Shown here: one piece after another, positions 1 through 10,236 of the stretch
Layout of the letters: each line of letters opens with the position of its first letter
Position numbering within the stretch: the first letter of the stretch is position 1
Origin: Mesaphorura yosii
Taxonomy: Eukaryota > Arthropoda > Collembola > Poduromorpha > Tullbergiidae
DNA: 22,220 nucleotides
Direction of reading: 5' to 3'
Assembly: GCA_009869945.1 (NCBI GenBank)
Contig: WIXG01000774.1
Location: forward strand, 1 to 22,220
Position numbers and translations under genes: made by a program
The notes under the pieces: generated by a model
Databases searched by the model: none
What the model was told of the DNA's origin: nothing
The model's input: only the letters and a program-made list of their open reading frames with translations

Positions 1-696
1 ACATTTTGTGAGCCACGCGGAGCAGTTGCACGTCATTTACATTCTATCGAATGAAACTACAAACTGAAAACCATTTAAGGTTCTTAGTTCGTTTACTTCT
101 ACGTTAAATCCATCTTGCGTTTCTTGAGAGCGGAGTCTTGAATCAGGAATCTCTGGAATCTGAGACGGAAACCGTGGAAAGTTATTCTCACTACGCCATA
201 AGACAAGCATAACACTTACTTACTAAGGCTCCAGCACTGGGACAGCTTAGACACTGATCGTGATGTACCCAACTTTCTCAATCTGAGCTCAACTAACTAC
301 AGTTGAATATTACTAAATTATAAAAGTAGAAAATGGAATTTGTGCCTTTGTGTACATTTTATTCGAATGCTTCCCCCATTTGACATTCCCAGCCCTTGTC
401 CAGCAACGTAACCTGCCTGCCTTCGGTTTATTACTGGAATTGAACAACTGCTGAATGCATATGAGATATGAACAGTCACTAGTAGTCAACTGGAGAATGA
501 AAGCACAACAGTGAGTAGTGACAGTTCTCTTCCTCTTCCTGCACAAATCCTCATCTCCAAATCCTTGGCTGACTTGGCTCAGTTCATTCGCCAGCACCCG
601 ATTCAATCATGGGATTTATTTTTTGACATCTGTCTTCATTCATTCCAATCAACTAATCAGTATTGCATTCCTAATTAGTTTTAGTTCGCGTTCGCC
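1..696. other. Upstream non-coding flank of LMBRD2
   Basis: No recognisable coding exon is seen on either strand. A 97-codon open frame on the minus strand (313-606) resembles no family I know and shows no splice context that would make it convincing. The last few hundred bases presumably hold the promoter and 5' leader of the LMBRD2 gene starting at 697. No clear TATA box was found. Confidence 0.5.
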
Positions 697-2866
697 ATGT
701 CGAGCTTTCACAGCTTTCAGTTGGGAACCAATCTCATTTTGACGTTCGTGTTGGCGTCGTCCCTCCTTTACAGATACGGCAACTGGTATCGACACCATGT
801 CGTCATCACACTGGCGGTGCTCGTCGCTTGGTACTTCTCTTTCATCATTATCTTTGTCCTACCGCTCGATGTATCCACCGTAAGGACTTAAAGTACAATT
901 AATTAATTCATTTCTTCGAACCGCATAAGCAATATGCGACCGTGTATTCATTTGCAGGCAGTATACGTGCAATGTTTACACAAAGACAACTCAACATCAG
1001 CAAACGCCTCTATGGCAGCTCATGAAACCGAAGGAGATGGCTGTCCCGTTCCGTGGTCGTCGCCAGGTCCCGATGTGCTGAAGAACTTATGGCGTGTGGT
1101 GTATTGGTCGTCACAGTGCTTGACTTGGCTGATACTGCCCATCATGCAGTCCTTCACCAAGGCCGGCGAGTTCACAATCAAAGGGAAACTGAAGTCCGCC
1201 CTGCGCGACAATCTCATCTACTATGCCAGTTATCTGTTCATATGTGGAATTCTTCTCGCGTATATCGTCGTCAAACCAAACCCCAAGCTCCAGCTGGACA
1301 GCTGGTAAAACTCGTAAAACTTATTTACTCACTGACTAGAAAAAATGATGACACTGAAAAAAGTGATTGAATTCGTTTATCAGGGACAAGATCAAGCTGA
1401 TTGCGTCGTCTGCGTCCAACACGTGGTCACTGTTTCTGCTTGTATTTATGCTCGGGCATGGGTTGGTTGCTGTTCCTCGAGCTCTCTACAAGTCATCGTT
1501 GCCGAATCATTCTCTGAATGCAGCTTACTTCAAAGTAGCCAAGTTGGCAGGCGAACGCAACGATTCAGAGGAGTTGCTTGAGGACGCCCTCGACACCTTC
1601 CACAGCGCCAGTCAGTCAGTGAACGAGCCCATCCTCGTCAAACACCTGGACGTCATATACACCCAGATCCCGACTGAGTTTCGCGAGAGGCTGAAGCGTA
1701 GGCGTCCCTCGCCCTCTGATGGCACGCACTTTAGCGAGATGGAGCTCGTTAAGTTGAATCGTTTGATGAAGCGGGCGCTGGGTTGCTGGCATCGTACGGA
1801 GACTCTGTGGACAGTAGGAATCAACCGAGCCATATATCTCGAGGAGGTCGAAATGATGCGGCGGACGGGTCCCGGTTCAAGAAGCAGAACAAGCTGGTCG
1901 AAACTCCTCCGTAAGCTTCTGCTTCAGTTTATTGCTCTAGTCTTAAAACTAGACTTCTGACTAGAATTCAGTGTCTCCATTTGATTTCTAGAGTGGACCT
2001 GGACTTGTGTGCTGCAAAATCATCTGTTGCGGCTGGTGGCGGTGTGCACGGGGCTGTTGTCGTTGGCGGTCGTCTGGAGTGAGGTGACCTTTTTCAACCG
2101 GACGCCCGTGCTGAGTCTGTTTGCTGTGTTCGTGCAGCTGGCACGTGACCATTCGTACAACTACACGGCGATTGAGGTGATCGCCACACTGACGATAGCG
2201 TACCTGTGCGTCTGTGCGTACTACACCATCTTCAAGATCCGCTTCTTCAACTACTACTACCTGGCCAGTGGGCACCAGACGGATGAGTACTCGCTCATCT
2301 TCTGTGGCATGCTCCTGTGCCGCCTCACTCCGCCCCTATGCCTCAACTTCCTCGGCATGATTCACATGGATTCACACATCATCGCTGACGTCAACTGGGA
2401 AACCTCCTACACACGAGTCATGGGCCACATGGATGTACTGTCGATTATCTCTGACGGCTTCAACATCTACTTTCCAATGGGGATCCTCGTCATCGGAGTC
2501 CTCACGTGGGCCCGGGTCGGGTCAAGACTCCTAAACGCAATCGGCTTTCAGCAGTTCCTGTCTCAGGACGACGAGATGACCACCGATATGATCGGACAGG
2601 GAGCGGATCTCGTCAAGCGGGAGAAAAGGAGGAAACAGCGTCAAGAGACGACGGCTTCTCGCCAACAACCACCAACGGGTGCTAGTGCTGGCGGGCCAAC
2701 CGCGAGGCAGCAGACGGGACGGGGCGACGAGACTAACATTGCGGTTGAGGCGGAGACGCAGAGCTTGGAGTCGAGACTGACGACTCGTGAGCCTCAGCAG
2801 AGGAATTACTATGCTCTCGCCAGCGAGCACCAACAGCCACCTAGAGACCTCTTCGACGATATCTAA
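697..2866 (+). CDS. LMBRD2: LMBR1 domain-containing protein 2 (multi-pass membrane protein)
   Basis: Exons 697-879, 958-1304, 1384-1910 and 1992-2866, joined by GT-AG introns of 78, 79 and 81 bp, give 643 aa (human LMBRD2 is about 695). Family landmarks visible in order: an N-terminal membrane pair ending in FVLPLDVST (about residues 53-61), NLWRVVYWSSQ (104-114), SNTWSLFLLV (188-197), VVWSEVTFF followed by TPVLSLFAVF, the YYYLASGHQTDEYSL segment, CRLTPPLCLNFLGM, and a basic helix near DLVKREKRRKQRQ. About nine membrane segments are expected. The family is placed at the plasma and internal membranes and has been linked to regulation of G-protein-coupled receptor signalling; that role is family knowledge. 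The C-terminal tail is rich in Q, T and R and poorly conserved, as in relatives. The stretch just before exon 4 (about 335-352) diverges from the human protein. The start is the first ATG in frame, directly before the first membrane helix. Confidence 0.95.
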
Positions 2867-2919
2867 ATTCGTAACCTTTAGATCTTTAGACAGCTAATTA
2901 TTGCCCACTGTCCCTCTGA

Positions 2920-2952
2920 AATAAAGTCAAAACTTTATCTAGTCACAATAAA
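2920..2952 (+). promoter_or_regulatory. Polyadenylation signals of LMBRD2
   Basis: AATAAA occurs at 2920-2925, 54 bases after the LMBRD2 stop codon, and again at 2947-2952. Either could direct 3' end formation. Confidence 0.7.
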
Positions 2953-3491
2953 CACATAGCCCATTGGATATTCGTAAAATCTCTTCATGTCATGTTCCGC
3001 CATAACTCCAACCACTCAATCACAAATTTCCATCGGGCCCTCTATTCTCGGATGCGTCATTTGATTCTGGATCATGTGACTGTTAAAAGTCTCTGCTCTT
3101 AGCTCTTAAAATTAAATGGACTCATTCGTGTTCTTATTAGGGAGTGGAGTTCAGAGACTTGACTTATCGAGTTTCGAGTCTGATGCGATTAAAGCATTTA
3201 CAACGTAGAATTTTTGAACTCACAACCGCGGAAGTCAGTGTGCTTGTGGATTTGGACTTTTAGACCTTTGATATGACAGAGGATCCATTGTTGTGATTTC
3301 AGCAGTGAAGTGAGAATCAGGAAACTTTTTAGTATTTTAGTTACGAGTATCTGATCTGGCTGATTATCAGTGCTGATTTGTTTCAATGTCTAAATTCCCA
3401 ACCAACATGTGATCTTTTGACTTGGACTACACATCTTTTCATTGGTCCGAACTACTACTTGCCGAGCTTCGACAGAGCTTTAGCGAAAACA
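2953..3491. other. Intergenic gap between LMBRD2 and AGGF1
   Basis: No coding exon is recognised. The stretch should hold the AGGF1 promoter and leader. The AGGF1 frame stays open upstream to about 3378 but contains no ATG before 3492, so this part is read as untranslated leader. Confidence 0.5.
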
Positions 3492-6218
3492 ATGGAGATA
3501 GACGAAGTTTCGACCACTACAGGTGCTGCGTTGGATACCGATGAGACCATCGCCTTGATGCAGGCACAAATTGATGTGCAGAATGAAAGGATCCGTCAAC
3601 TTGTCACATTCACGAACCAATTACGCACTCAGGTAAAAGTTGTGAAGTTATAATACTGACTGCGACTGCCTTGGGATACTCGGGAAAGATTAATCTGCAG
3701 CTGAATTGTAACACCGCGCGCAGGTTCAGGAACTCATTCAATGGAAAGAGACCGTGATCAGTCAAGATACCTCTCCTAAGGTGAGCAAAGATGAGGAAGC
3801 CACAAGCACCGAGAACGTGACTCCGGACTGGGGAAATGGTCGAGGAGACAGCAGTAAGTCGATTGCTGACATGGTGAAGGAGACGGCTGAACAAGCCGTT
3901 GCCAGACAGGAAAGGGTTGCCGGATTTGAGCTTGACGAGGAAACTGGCTGGTATTTCGACTTCAAGAGTGGATTCTTTTTTGAACCGGTACTTTAAAGCA
4001 GCAACTATGATGCTTAAGAGGCAATGCTGATAATTAATGCAATTTTTGACAGAAAACCAAGCTGACGTACAGCGTGCATGAGAAGAAATATTTCGAATAC
4101 GATGAGGATCGGGGCGAGTACAACCTGTACCCTTCTGCAGCAGCAGAGAGAATACTTGCAAAGGCGTCAGATTGGCATCCGGATCCCGCACTTCGTCAAC
4201 ATCGCCGTAGTCGTAAGCACAGAAAATCGAGCTCCAGATGTGAGAACGCGGAAAAGCACAAGAAGGACAAGAAAAGTCGTAGGAACCGGTCAAAGACCCG
4301 GCCTATGCCTAAGAAGGTGCAGGAAGAGGTTGTGGAAGTGGAAGACGGTGAGCTGACAGACTCAGACTTGGATGACCACTCGAAGCCTAACTCATGTGAA
4401 GATGCATCTGCAAGCACCACACCAACGTTGGACGGCTCGGAAGAGGAAGGATTTAAGCGCCAGGGAGAGGAGCCAGCACCGTGCGTTCGAGCTGTTGTTG
4501 TCAAGTCTTCCAGTCCTGGGCTGAAAAGAGGAGCTTTGTTCATCGTCACATGCACCGGTGGTATAATTGGTCGGGAAGGAGCACAGCACGCAGTGCTCAT
4601 CTCGGACCCCAACATGAGTAAGGTAGGTCACTGTAATTTACAACGGCTCTATTGAAACAATAAAGTTTTTAACATAATTAAAAGCTATCCGTCTCCTATT
4701 CCTATTGTCCTTCAGACGCATGCATCGATCACGTACGAGCCAAATCCTAACGCTGAGGATCAAGATGACTACGGATCTCAGAAGAGCTACTTTATCTCTG
4801 ACTGTGGCAGCAAGAACGGCACCTTCCTAAATGGATCTCAAGTTACTGACGCCAAGTGTCCCATTGTGCATGGCAGCACACTCAAGGTAATCTAGACTAT
4901 TTCTGGCAAGGTCCTTCAATCTTGAAGGATTAAAGGACCTAAATCAAATCCTAATCTAGATCATCTAGATCCAAATCTTCAAATCTTGAAGAGCATTAGT
5001 CCTAGGCAACCTTGGTTTCGGGTATAGACTCTCATTAATGCTTGTTCCGATTTGACGATTGCTTCAGATGGGAGATACTACGCTTCTACTCCACATCCAC
5101 CCTGGCCTTCAGACTTGTGGCCATTGCGAGCCAGGGCTGGTGCAGGAGGAGGAGACGCCTCTGGTGGCGGTGAAGCCTCTGCTGTCGAAGGAACAGAAAG
5201 ACGCCCTACGGCGGAAGGAGCTCAGAAAGCTGCGCCAGAAGTTTGGGGTTGATGGAGACGCGAGTTCCGCCCTGGCAAAACTGCCAGTGTCATACAAAGA
5301 TCGTGCTGAAGAGCGTCGGGTGACAAAAGGTTCGGACAATCCGTTTGAGAAGACTGAAGTGGCGTCATTGGATGAGCCCATTCAGGAAACCAACCGCGGC
5401 TTCAAACTAATGAAGAAGATGGGCTGGTCGGCGGGCGCGTCTTTGGGACAGTCAGGCGAGGAAGGCATCAAGGAACCAGTAAGTTTACTGTTGAGATAAA
5501 AATAGCTGCAGCTTGTTTCTAGTTTTGAGTTGAATGATTTGCTGGAGCCTGGGTCAGTTCATCTCGTGGTGACATGGCATGTTGCTGTCGCTGTCGCGTT
5601 GTGAGGGTTTCGTGGAAGCAGTTGACAAGGAACTAATAAGGAAACTCGAAACATGGTGCGCGGGGAGACAAGTGGAGTCGTCAATCATCGCGTGCGTGGG
5701 AGAAAGTGACATTTATGGTGTCAGCTCAACGAAGTCGCAACTTTTATTCTCTGCAAAGTGTGCAACTTATGCAAAGTTGTCAACGAACGGAGAAAGTTGA
5801 ATTGAGCTTTCTCTTCTTGGATGCTTTGTCTTCACTGCAACTTCCTTCCGCTCTTCTCTCCGTCTCCAACTCTCTTAATGCAGTTTCCGAGTCTATGAAA
5901 CATGTGTGCGTGGGTGTGCGACACGGCTCGTTTAAGTTCAACGGTCCAGTGTTTCTGTCTCTGTCCCAAAATAACGTCTTTTTTTATTATCGCTTGCAGA
6001 TCAAGTTCGAGATTCGGAGCGGGCGTACTGGTCTGGGATCTCAAGCTTTTCCCGCTGCCTCGAATGCTGGAGTAGCAGCGTCTTCCGTCGGTCTGTCGGG
6101 CGACGGCGGCAACGCAAGGCCCGGAAAGCGAGCGAATCGGAGTGCGGAGGTGTTGGCGACAGTAAGACGACGCTACGAAGAGGCGTCCATCGGCGACGCG
6201 GAGAAAGACAAAGACTGA
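3492..6218 (+). CDS. AGGF1: Angiogenic factor with G-patch and FHA domains 1 (AGGF1/VG5Q)
   Basis: Exons 3492-3632, 3724-3987, 4053-4622, 4716-4886, 5068-5478 and 6000-6218 give 591 aa (human 714). Domains in order: an N-terminal coiled coil (about 18-62, including NQLRTQVQEL across the first junction); an OCRE-type aromatic repeat (about 114-160, with GWYFDFKSGFFFEP and KKYFEYDEDRGEYNLYP); a basic then acidic linker (about 165-250); an FHA domain (about 285-395, with IGREG, SKTHAS and SKNGT, the phosphothreonine-binding landmarks); a C-x2-C motif (TCGHCEPG); and a G-patch (about 490-535, KKMGWSAGASLGQ then RTGLGS). The human protein is a nuclear RNA-associated factor also reported as an angiogenic factor; in an invertebrate the nuclear/RNA role is the likelier one, by inference. 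The start ATG has a good context (acaATGG) and is the only in-frame one before the coiled coil. All five introns are phase 0. Confidence 0.95.
4908..4940. repeat. Nested alternative hairpins in AGGF1 intron 4
   Basis: AGGTCCTT (4909-4916) is the exact reverse complement of AAGGACCT (4933-4940). Inside the same stretch, CCTTCAA (4913-4919) pairs with TTGAAGG (4922-4928) around a 2-base loop. The two stems share bases, so they exclude each other. They lie 23 bases after the exon 4 donor site (4887). Confidence 0.5.
5479..5999 (+). other. AGGF1 intron 5 (521 bp)
   Basis: This is the largest AGGF1 intron, with donor GTAAGT and acceptor CTTGCAG. Short open frames inside it have no recognisable similarity and lack family features. 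I see no nested gene. Confidence 0.75.
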
Positions 6219-6309
6219 ATTACGCACTACACCAGCCTACTACCATTCAACGTTACTAGAAATCGTGTAGAAACTTTACTACCCGACAATTTCTTAGGCA
6301 TTTCAGCGA

Positions 6310-6315
6310 AATAAA
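6310..6315 (+). promoter_or_regulatory. Polyadenylation signal of AGGF1
   Basis: A canonical AATAAA lies 92 bases after the AGGF1 stop codon. Confidence 0.7.
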
Positions 6316-7183
6316 GTTCAAATTTTAAGCTTTCTCGCAGATTTGTTTGAACTCTGGATTGGCTGAGTTCGGGCAATGCCCCAAGTCCGGTCGTTGCTGT
6401 CTGCTGGATGAAGGGATGTGGCAATGTGGACTTTGACTTGGAGGTGTGTGCAGACGCTGCGTTACACACGATACTTAATGTCCTTATCGCATGTCTGCAC
6501 TGGTTTGTGTCTTGAGTGTTTTGGTCGCACGCTGTCTGTCAAGTGGTGCACTTCCATGACCGTACCGATTTTCAAGTACGTGCTGTTTCCAGGCAGTCTA
6601 GTCGGTGCGACTTGCTGGAGAAGTGATCCGATGTAACTCGAGTCTCGACTGCGTAATTGTCACACATCGACATCGGTACGTCATTCTGTTGCAGCTAAAT
6701 TGATACGCTGTTTGTCGGACCGACCAGCTTCCTCCGGGACAAATTCTCTGGACGAATTCCGAACTCTGAGGAGACGCGACGAGCCTCCCAAAGAATTTGC
6801 AAGTCGGCGTCGGTCTCTGCGGTCCAACTTGTATGGAGAGAAAAAGGCGAGATCGCCACAGTTCGCATCTCAGTCGCCACTTGGAAGCGAGCACGTCAAC
6901 AACCAGCATCTCGTGCCAAGAATTCCAAGCATCCCAGCCAATTACTCCGCTCAGACCAAACTGTGATCAAATTCGAACTCTTTAGTGAATCCACTCCAGA
7001 CATTTGCACCTTTACTGACGGTCAGGTCGAAGGTCGAAGGTGCCGGTCGCAGGTGCCAGAATCTCGATTGTTACTGTCTCAGCTTGCCTCGGCGTCTTCA
7101 GCTTCGCGTATAGACAGTGTACCAATTAAAGTCAGGAGATGATTGCGTAACTGGTTGCCTTGCCCTTGTTACGGACTACCGGC
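6316..7183. other. Intergenic region upstream of follistatin
   Basis: No recognised protein is encoded. A frame at 6700-6966 (+) stays open for 88 codons and is rich in R and S, but it has no ATG at its beginning. It begins just after an acceptor-like CTGTTGCAG, so it may be a 5' leader exon or chance. A short AGGTCGA-type direct repeat lies at 7024-7057. The follistatin promoter is expected here; no TATA box was identified. Confidence 0.5.
7024..7057 (+). repeat. 7-bp direct repeats resembling AGGTCA half-sites
   Basis: Consecutive units AGGTCGA, AGGTCGA, AGGTGCC, GGTCGC and AGGTGCC. The first three are spaced exactly 7 bases apart, about 130-160 bp upstream of the follistatin start codon. 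The units differ from the nuclear-receptor half-site AGGTCA in one or two positions. Confidence 0.45.
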
Positions 7184-9883
7184 ATGTGGTCTGTGATACT
7201 TCGTCCTTCTCTGCTCCTGGTCGTCCTGGTGGTGTTCGTCCAGCACGCGAAATTCTCACACGGTAAGCAAAATCCCGACTCTGATTTTTTTTATCCTCGT
7301 GGCTTGCCTGTTATGTCATCCCCACTGTTGTGTCTGTCCAGTCTGGCTCGGCTCGGCATTTCCATGGTCCGTCCAAACCGGTCGACTAAATCTGGACCGG
7401 TATTTCCCCTCGCTCGGATCTCGGCCTTGCTCCGGAAGCGGCCTTGCATTTTTGTTCCCGAGTTCTGATTGCGAAAGATTCCTCCCATTTCTTTCAAGTC
7501 GTTCGCAATCTTTGTTACAACCTCGCACGTCTCATACACGTGAATAGTGACATTGTTGCGGCATTGTTACAGGTAGTTCACTTCTAACGAGGCCATTCAA
7601 CGCTCTCGCGGAGAATGAATTAGTGCGATGCATTCATCACGGAGGATGTCAGACTGACAAAAGACGTCTGCACCACCACAAATGCGTTGGCTGCAACTGC
7701 TTCGCTTATCGCATAACGATTTGCTAATGGCCCCCGCTCTCGGTTGCTGCCCGCTGAGAATTTACCGAGGCCACTTTGCGAGTCTGGGTTTTTGACTAGC
7801 TGAGCGCTTTGCTTGATGGATTGATTGCACTCGATCACTGCTCTGCCTTTGTTCGCGGGCGGTGCGAAGTTTGGACGCGGTGCAAAAATGAGTCTGCAGA
7901 AAACTCTTTCTAAGCCTCCTGCACTTGTGCAAATTTGCAAATGCAGAGATGATATTCATTCATCACATTCTATCTGCGCGTGCCACAGGGTCCTTGGCCA
8001 TTAGGCGAGGTATTTTGAGCGTCGTGGGTGTCGAATAACGACGTGCTAAATTATACATAAAACACTGCAAAGTGTCTTTGTTTGGCCCGGCACTTGGCAG
8101 TGTTGGTAGTCTGGCAGACCGTTTTGCACTCGGCGATAATCATTGCATTAGCTCATCGGCTGCTGCTCTAATTAGATGCCCGCACACACTCCATACAAAT
8201 GGCCTGTGTTCCCAGTCACAGCCTCCAGATGAGATTGTGTCACGAACAAAGACATGAATGACTGATTCTTCGCCGACGCGCACGAGACACGAACGACGCA
8301 ATTGCTGTGATTTATGGAAAGATGAACGACACTTTACAATTGTTGTTTGTCCGTGGAGAATGACTTTTGTCTAGACGGACGGGCGAAATTGCTGACCACG
8401 ATGATTTGTTTATTTTGTTTGTCGTATTTAATTAAGCCAAGCAGAACTGCGTCGCATCCTCGCCTTTTGTTACGTGCTGTGCAATGCATTGTGTTGTCAT
8501 ACTTCATAATTACAATGATTAACTCGTCTGATTTTCGGCTCCTGGACAAAACAAAGAGTTCAGACACTGAGGCCATGACTGGACTTCGCCTGGAATGTAG
8601 CGATTGATTAACTGAGTGAAAAACAAACGATAATGCGTCGTGTCGTGTGTTTGCAGGTGGATCGTGCTGGCTGAGCAAGAACAAAAGCGGCAAGTGCTCG
8701 GCGTTGGTGAGCAACGGGGGCTCGTGGGAGGACTGCTGCTCCCGAGGGGTCCTCGCCTCCTCAGTCACGGCCGCGTGGAGTGAGGCGGACCTTAACGCTT
8801 CCTCCATCTTCTACATGCACATTCAGGGCGGAGTGCACTGCGTCCAGTGCAAGAGTTCCTGCGAAGGCGTACGGTGTCCCACAAACCAGCAATGCGTCAT
8901 GCGAAAGGGCAAGCCCAAATGTAAGCCTGCGAACTAAGAAAACTAGAAAAAGTCTACCGTTACAGTATTCACGTTAGCCGTGAATAACATGAATGCGAAT
9001 GTGAATAAACTCCTTGGTCTTTTCAGGCGTGTGTGCCCCAGATTGTGAAGGATTCAGACTCCAGCACAGGCTGAGCGGTAACGCCGGACGACCACGCCCG
9101 GTGTGTGGCACGGATGGGCGTACGTACACGTCGTCCTGCAGACTACTCAAACGCGCCTGCAGAAAGAAAATGGTCATTTCCATTGCGTACGAAGGCCCTT
9201 GCCAAAGTAAGATGCACGTTACTGAGGAGGTGGTTAAGGATTTAATTGGCCAATGTTTGTTGTGTTGAGCAGGCAGCTGTTCCCGGCTGAATTGTCCTCC
9301 ACTGAAGCAGTGTTTGCTGGACCAGAACCTGATTCCGCACTGCGTTAACTGCTACCAGCACAAATGCGGCCTCGGACCCAAGGTGCTATCGGGAGGGAAG
9401 TCGGTTTGCGGAGTGGATGGACAAACGTACCTGAGCATGTGCCACCTGCGAGAGGCCACCTGCCGCAAGGGCAGCGCTGTTCCCGTCGCCTACAAAGGGC
9501 CCTGCACAGGTGCCTATTACATCCTGACAAATTCTGCTCTGGACCGAGGACAGTGATTGCAGATATCTTTTATGGTTGATTTTGGCTTTGCAGAGTGGGC
9601 AACATGTGATTCAGTTCGATGTTCCACCGGGCAAAAGTGCTTGACTGATGCGAACGATCGACCTCGTTGTGTGACTTGCTCGCGACCGCGGTGGTGTCGG
9701 ATGCAACGGAGACAGGAGACTACTGGTCCCATTTGCGCCAGCAACAATGAGACGTACAAGACCTGGTGCGACATGATTGACGACGCATGTGCCACCGGAC
9801 GAGCTTTTGACACCAAACACGTAGGTCCGTGTTTCACGACCAGGCTGCATGGCTCAGACGACGCTACCACCGAAGAGTATTAA
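7184..9883 (+). CDS. FST: Follistatin (secreted activin/BMP-binding antagonist)
   Basis: Exons 7184-7262, 8657-8920, 9027-9206, 9273-9509 and 9594-9883 give 349 aa (human FST pre-protein 344). A signal peptide (about 1-26, LLLVVLVVFVQ core) is followed by the follistatin N-terminal domain (about 28-90: GSCWLSK, DCCSRG, AAWSEADLN) and three follistatin domains: FSD1 (91-175), FSD2 (176-253) and FSD3 (254-334). Each has an EGF-like hairpin and a Kazal core (VCGTDGRTY, VCGVDGQTY, ICASNNETY). A short acidic tail (DDATTEEY) closes the protein. This N-domain plus three FSD architecture separates true follistatin from agrin, SPARC or plain Kazal inhibitors. Follistatins bind TGF-beta ligands outside the cell and block receptor access. 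A basic patch in FSD1 (MRKGKPK) matches the heparin-binding region of the human protein. FSD1 carries an extra loop of about ten residues compared with human. The leader exon is separated by a 1.39 kb intron; all introns are phase 1 and roughly one domain falls in each exon. Confidence 0.95.
7263..8656 (+). other. Follistatin intron 1 (1.39 kb)
   Basis: The donor is GTAAGC and the acceptor TTTGCAG. No exon, RNA gene or mobile element is recognised on either strand. A 157-codon minus-strand open frame (8334-8807) runs antisense across the next exon and has no family features. Its position after the signal-peptide exon makes this a natural place for transcriptional control elements, but none can be proven here. 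Confidence 0.7.
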
Positions 9884-10046
9884 ACACAAATTGCACTTAC
9901 CCACCAACTGTCCCACGAACCTTCAACACTCAGACACTCACATTCATGATAGAAGAAGCCCAAGAAACCAATTGCTATAATGTAATTGTAGTTTTAGAAT
10001 GCGTTAGATTAATCCATTCCTATCTAAGTCTTCGTATTCTGTACAC

Positions 10047-10052
10047 TTTAAT
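10047..10052 (-). promoter_or_regulatory. Possible polyadenylation signal of the ARL14EP-like gene
   Basis: No AATAAA is present on the minus strand between 9884 and 10236. The best candidate is ATTAAA at 10047-10052, with a weaker AGTAAA at 10087-10092. Use of either would make this transcript overlap the follistatin 3' end. Confidence 0.35.
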
Positions 10053-10149
10053 TCCAAGACTTGCAATATTAAGATATAAGTAATAATTTACTGTGAGTCA
10101 TTCTCTCTTATAAATTTGTTCCTATTCCTGAACTTGTGATTAGTATACA

Positions 10150-10155
10150 AATAAA
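10150..10155 (+). promoter_or_regulatory. Polyadenylation signal of follistatin
   Basis: A canonical AATAAA lies 267 bases after the follistatin stop codon and 82 bases short of the stop codon of the convergent ARL14EP-like gene. Confidence 0.65.
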
Positions 10156-10236
10156 GTTGGTTGGTATTGTTCCTCGAATCATCGTTGAATCCTTGTGAGA
10201 TAACGGAGGAAATAGCGATTGAAGATGAGAAGAGAG

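Noticed and set aside
313..606. 97-codon minus-strand frame left of LMBRD2
   Set aside because: Composition is not protein-like, no family similarity is recognised and no splice context is seen; left as flank.
1345..1581. 78-codon plus-strand frame inside LMBRD2
   Set aside because: It is an out-of-frame shadow of LMBRD2 exon 3; the 1384-1910 frame continues the family sequence.
3610..4293. 227-codon minus-strand open frame
   Set aside because: It lies opposite AGGF1 exons 2-3, whose OCRE and coiled-coil content is clear; the antisense protein has no recognisable features.
8334..8807. 157-codon minus-strand open frame
   Set aside because: Antisense to follistatin intron 1 and the start of its exon 2, which is securely identified; no domain, signal or splice features of its own.
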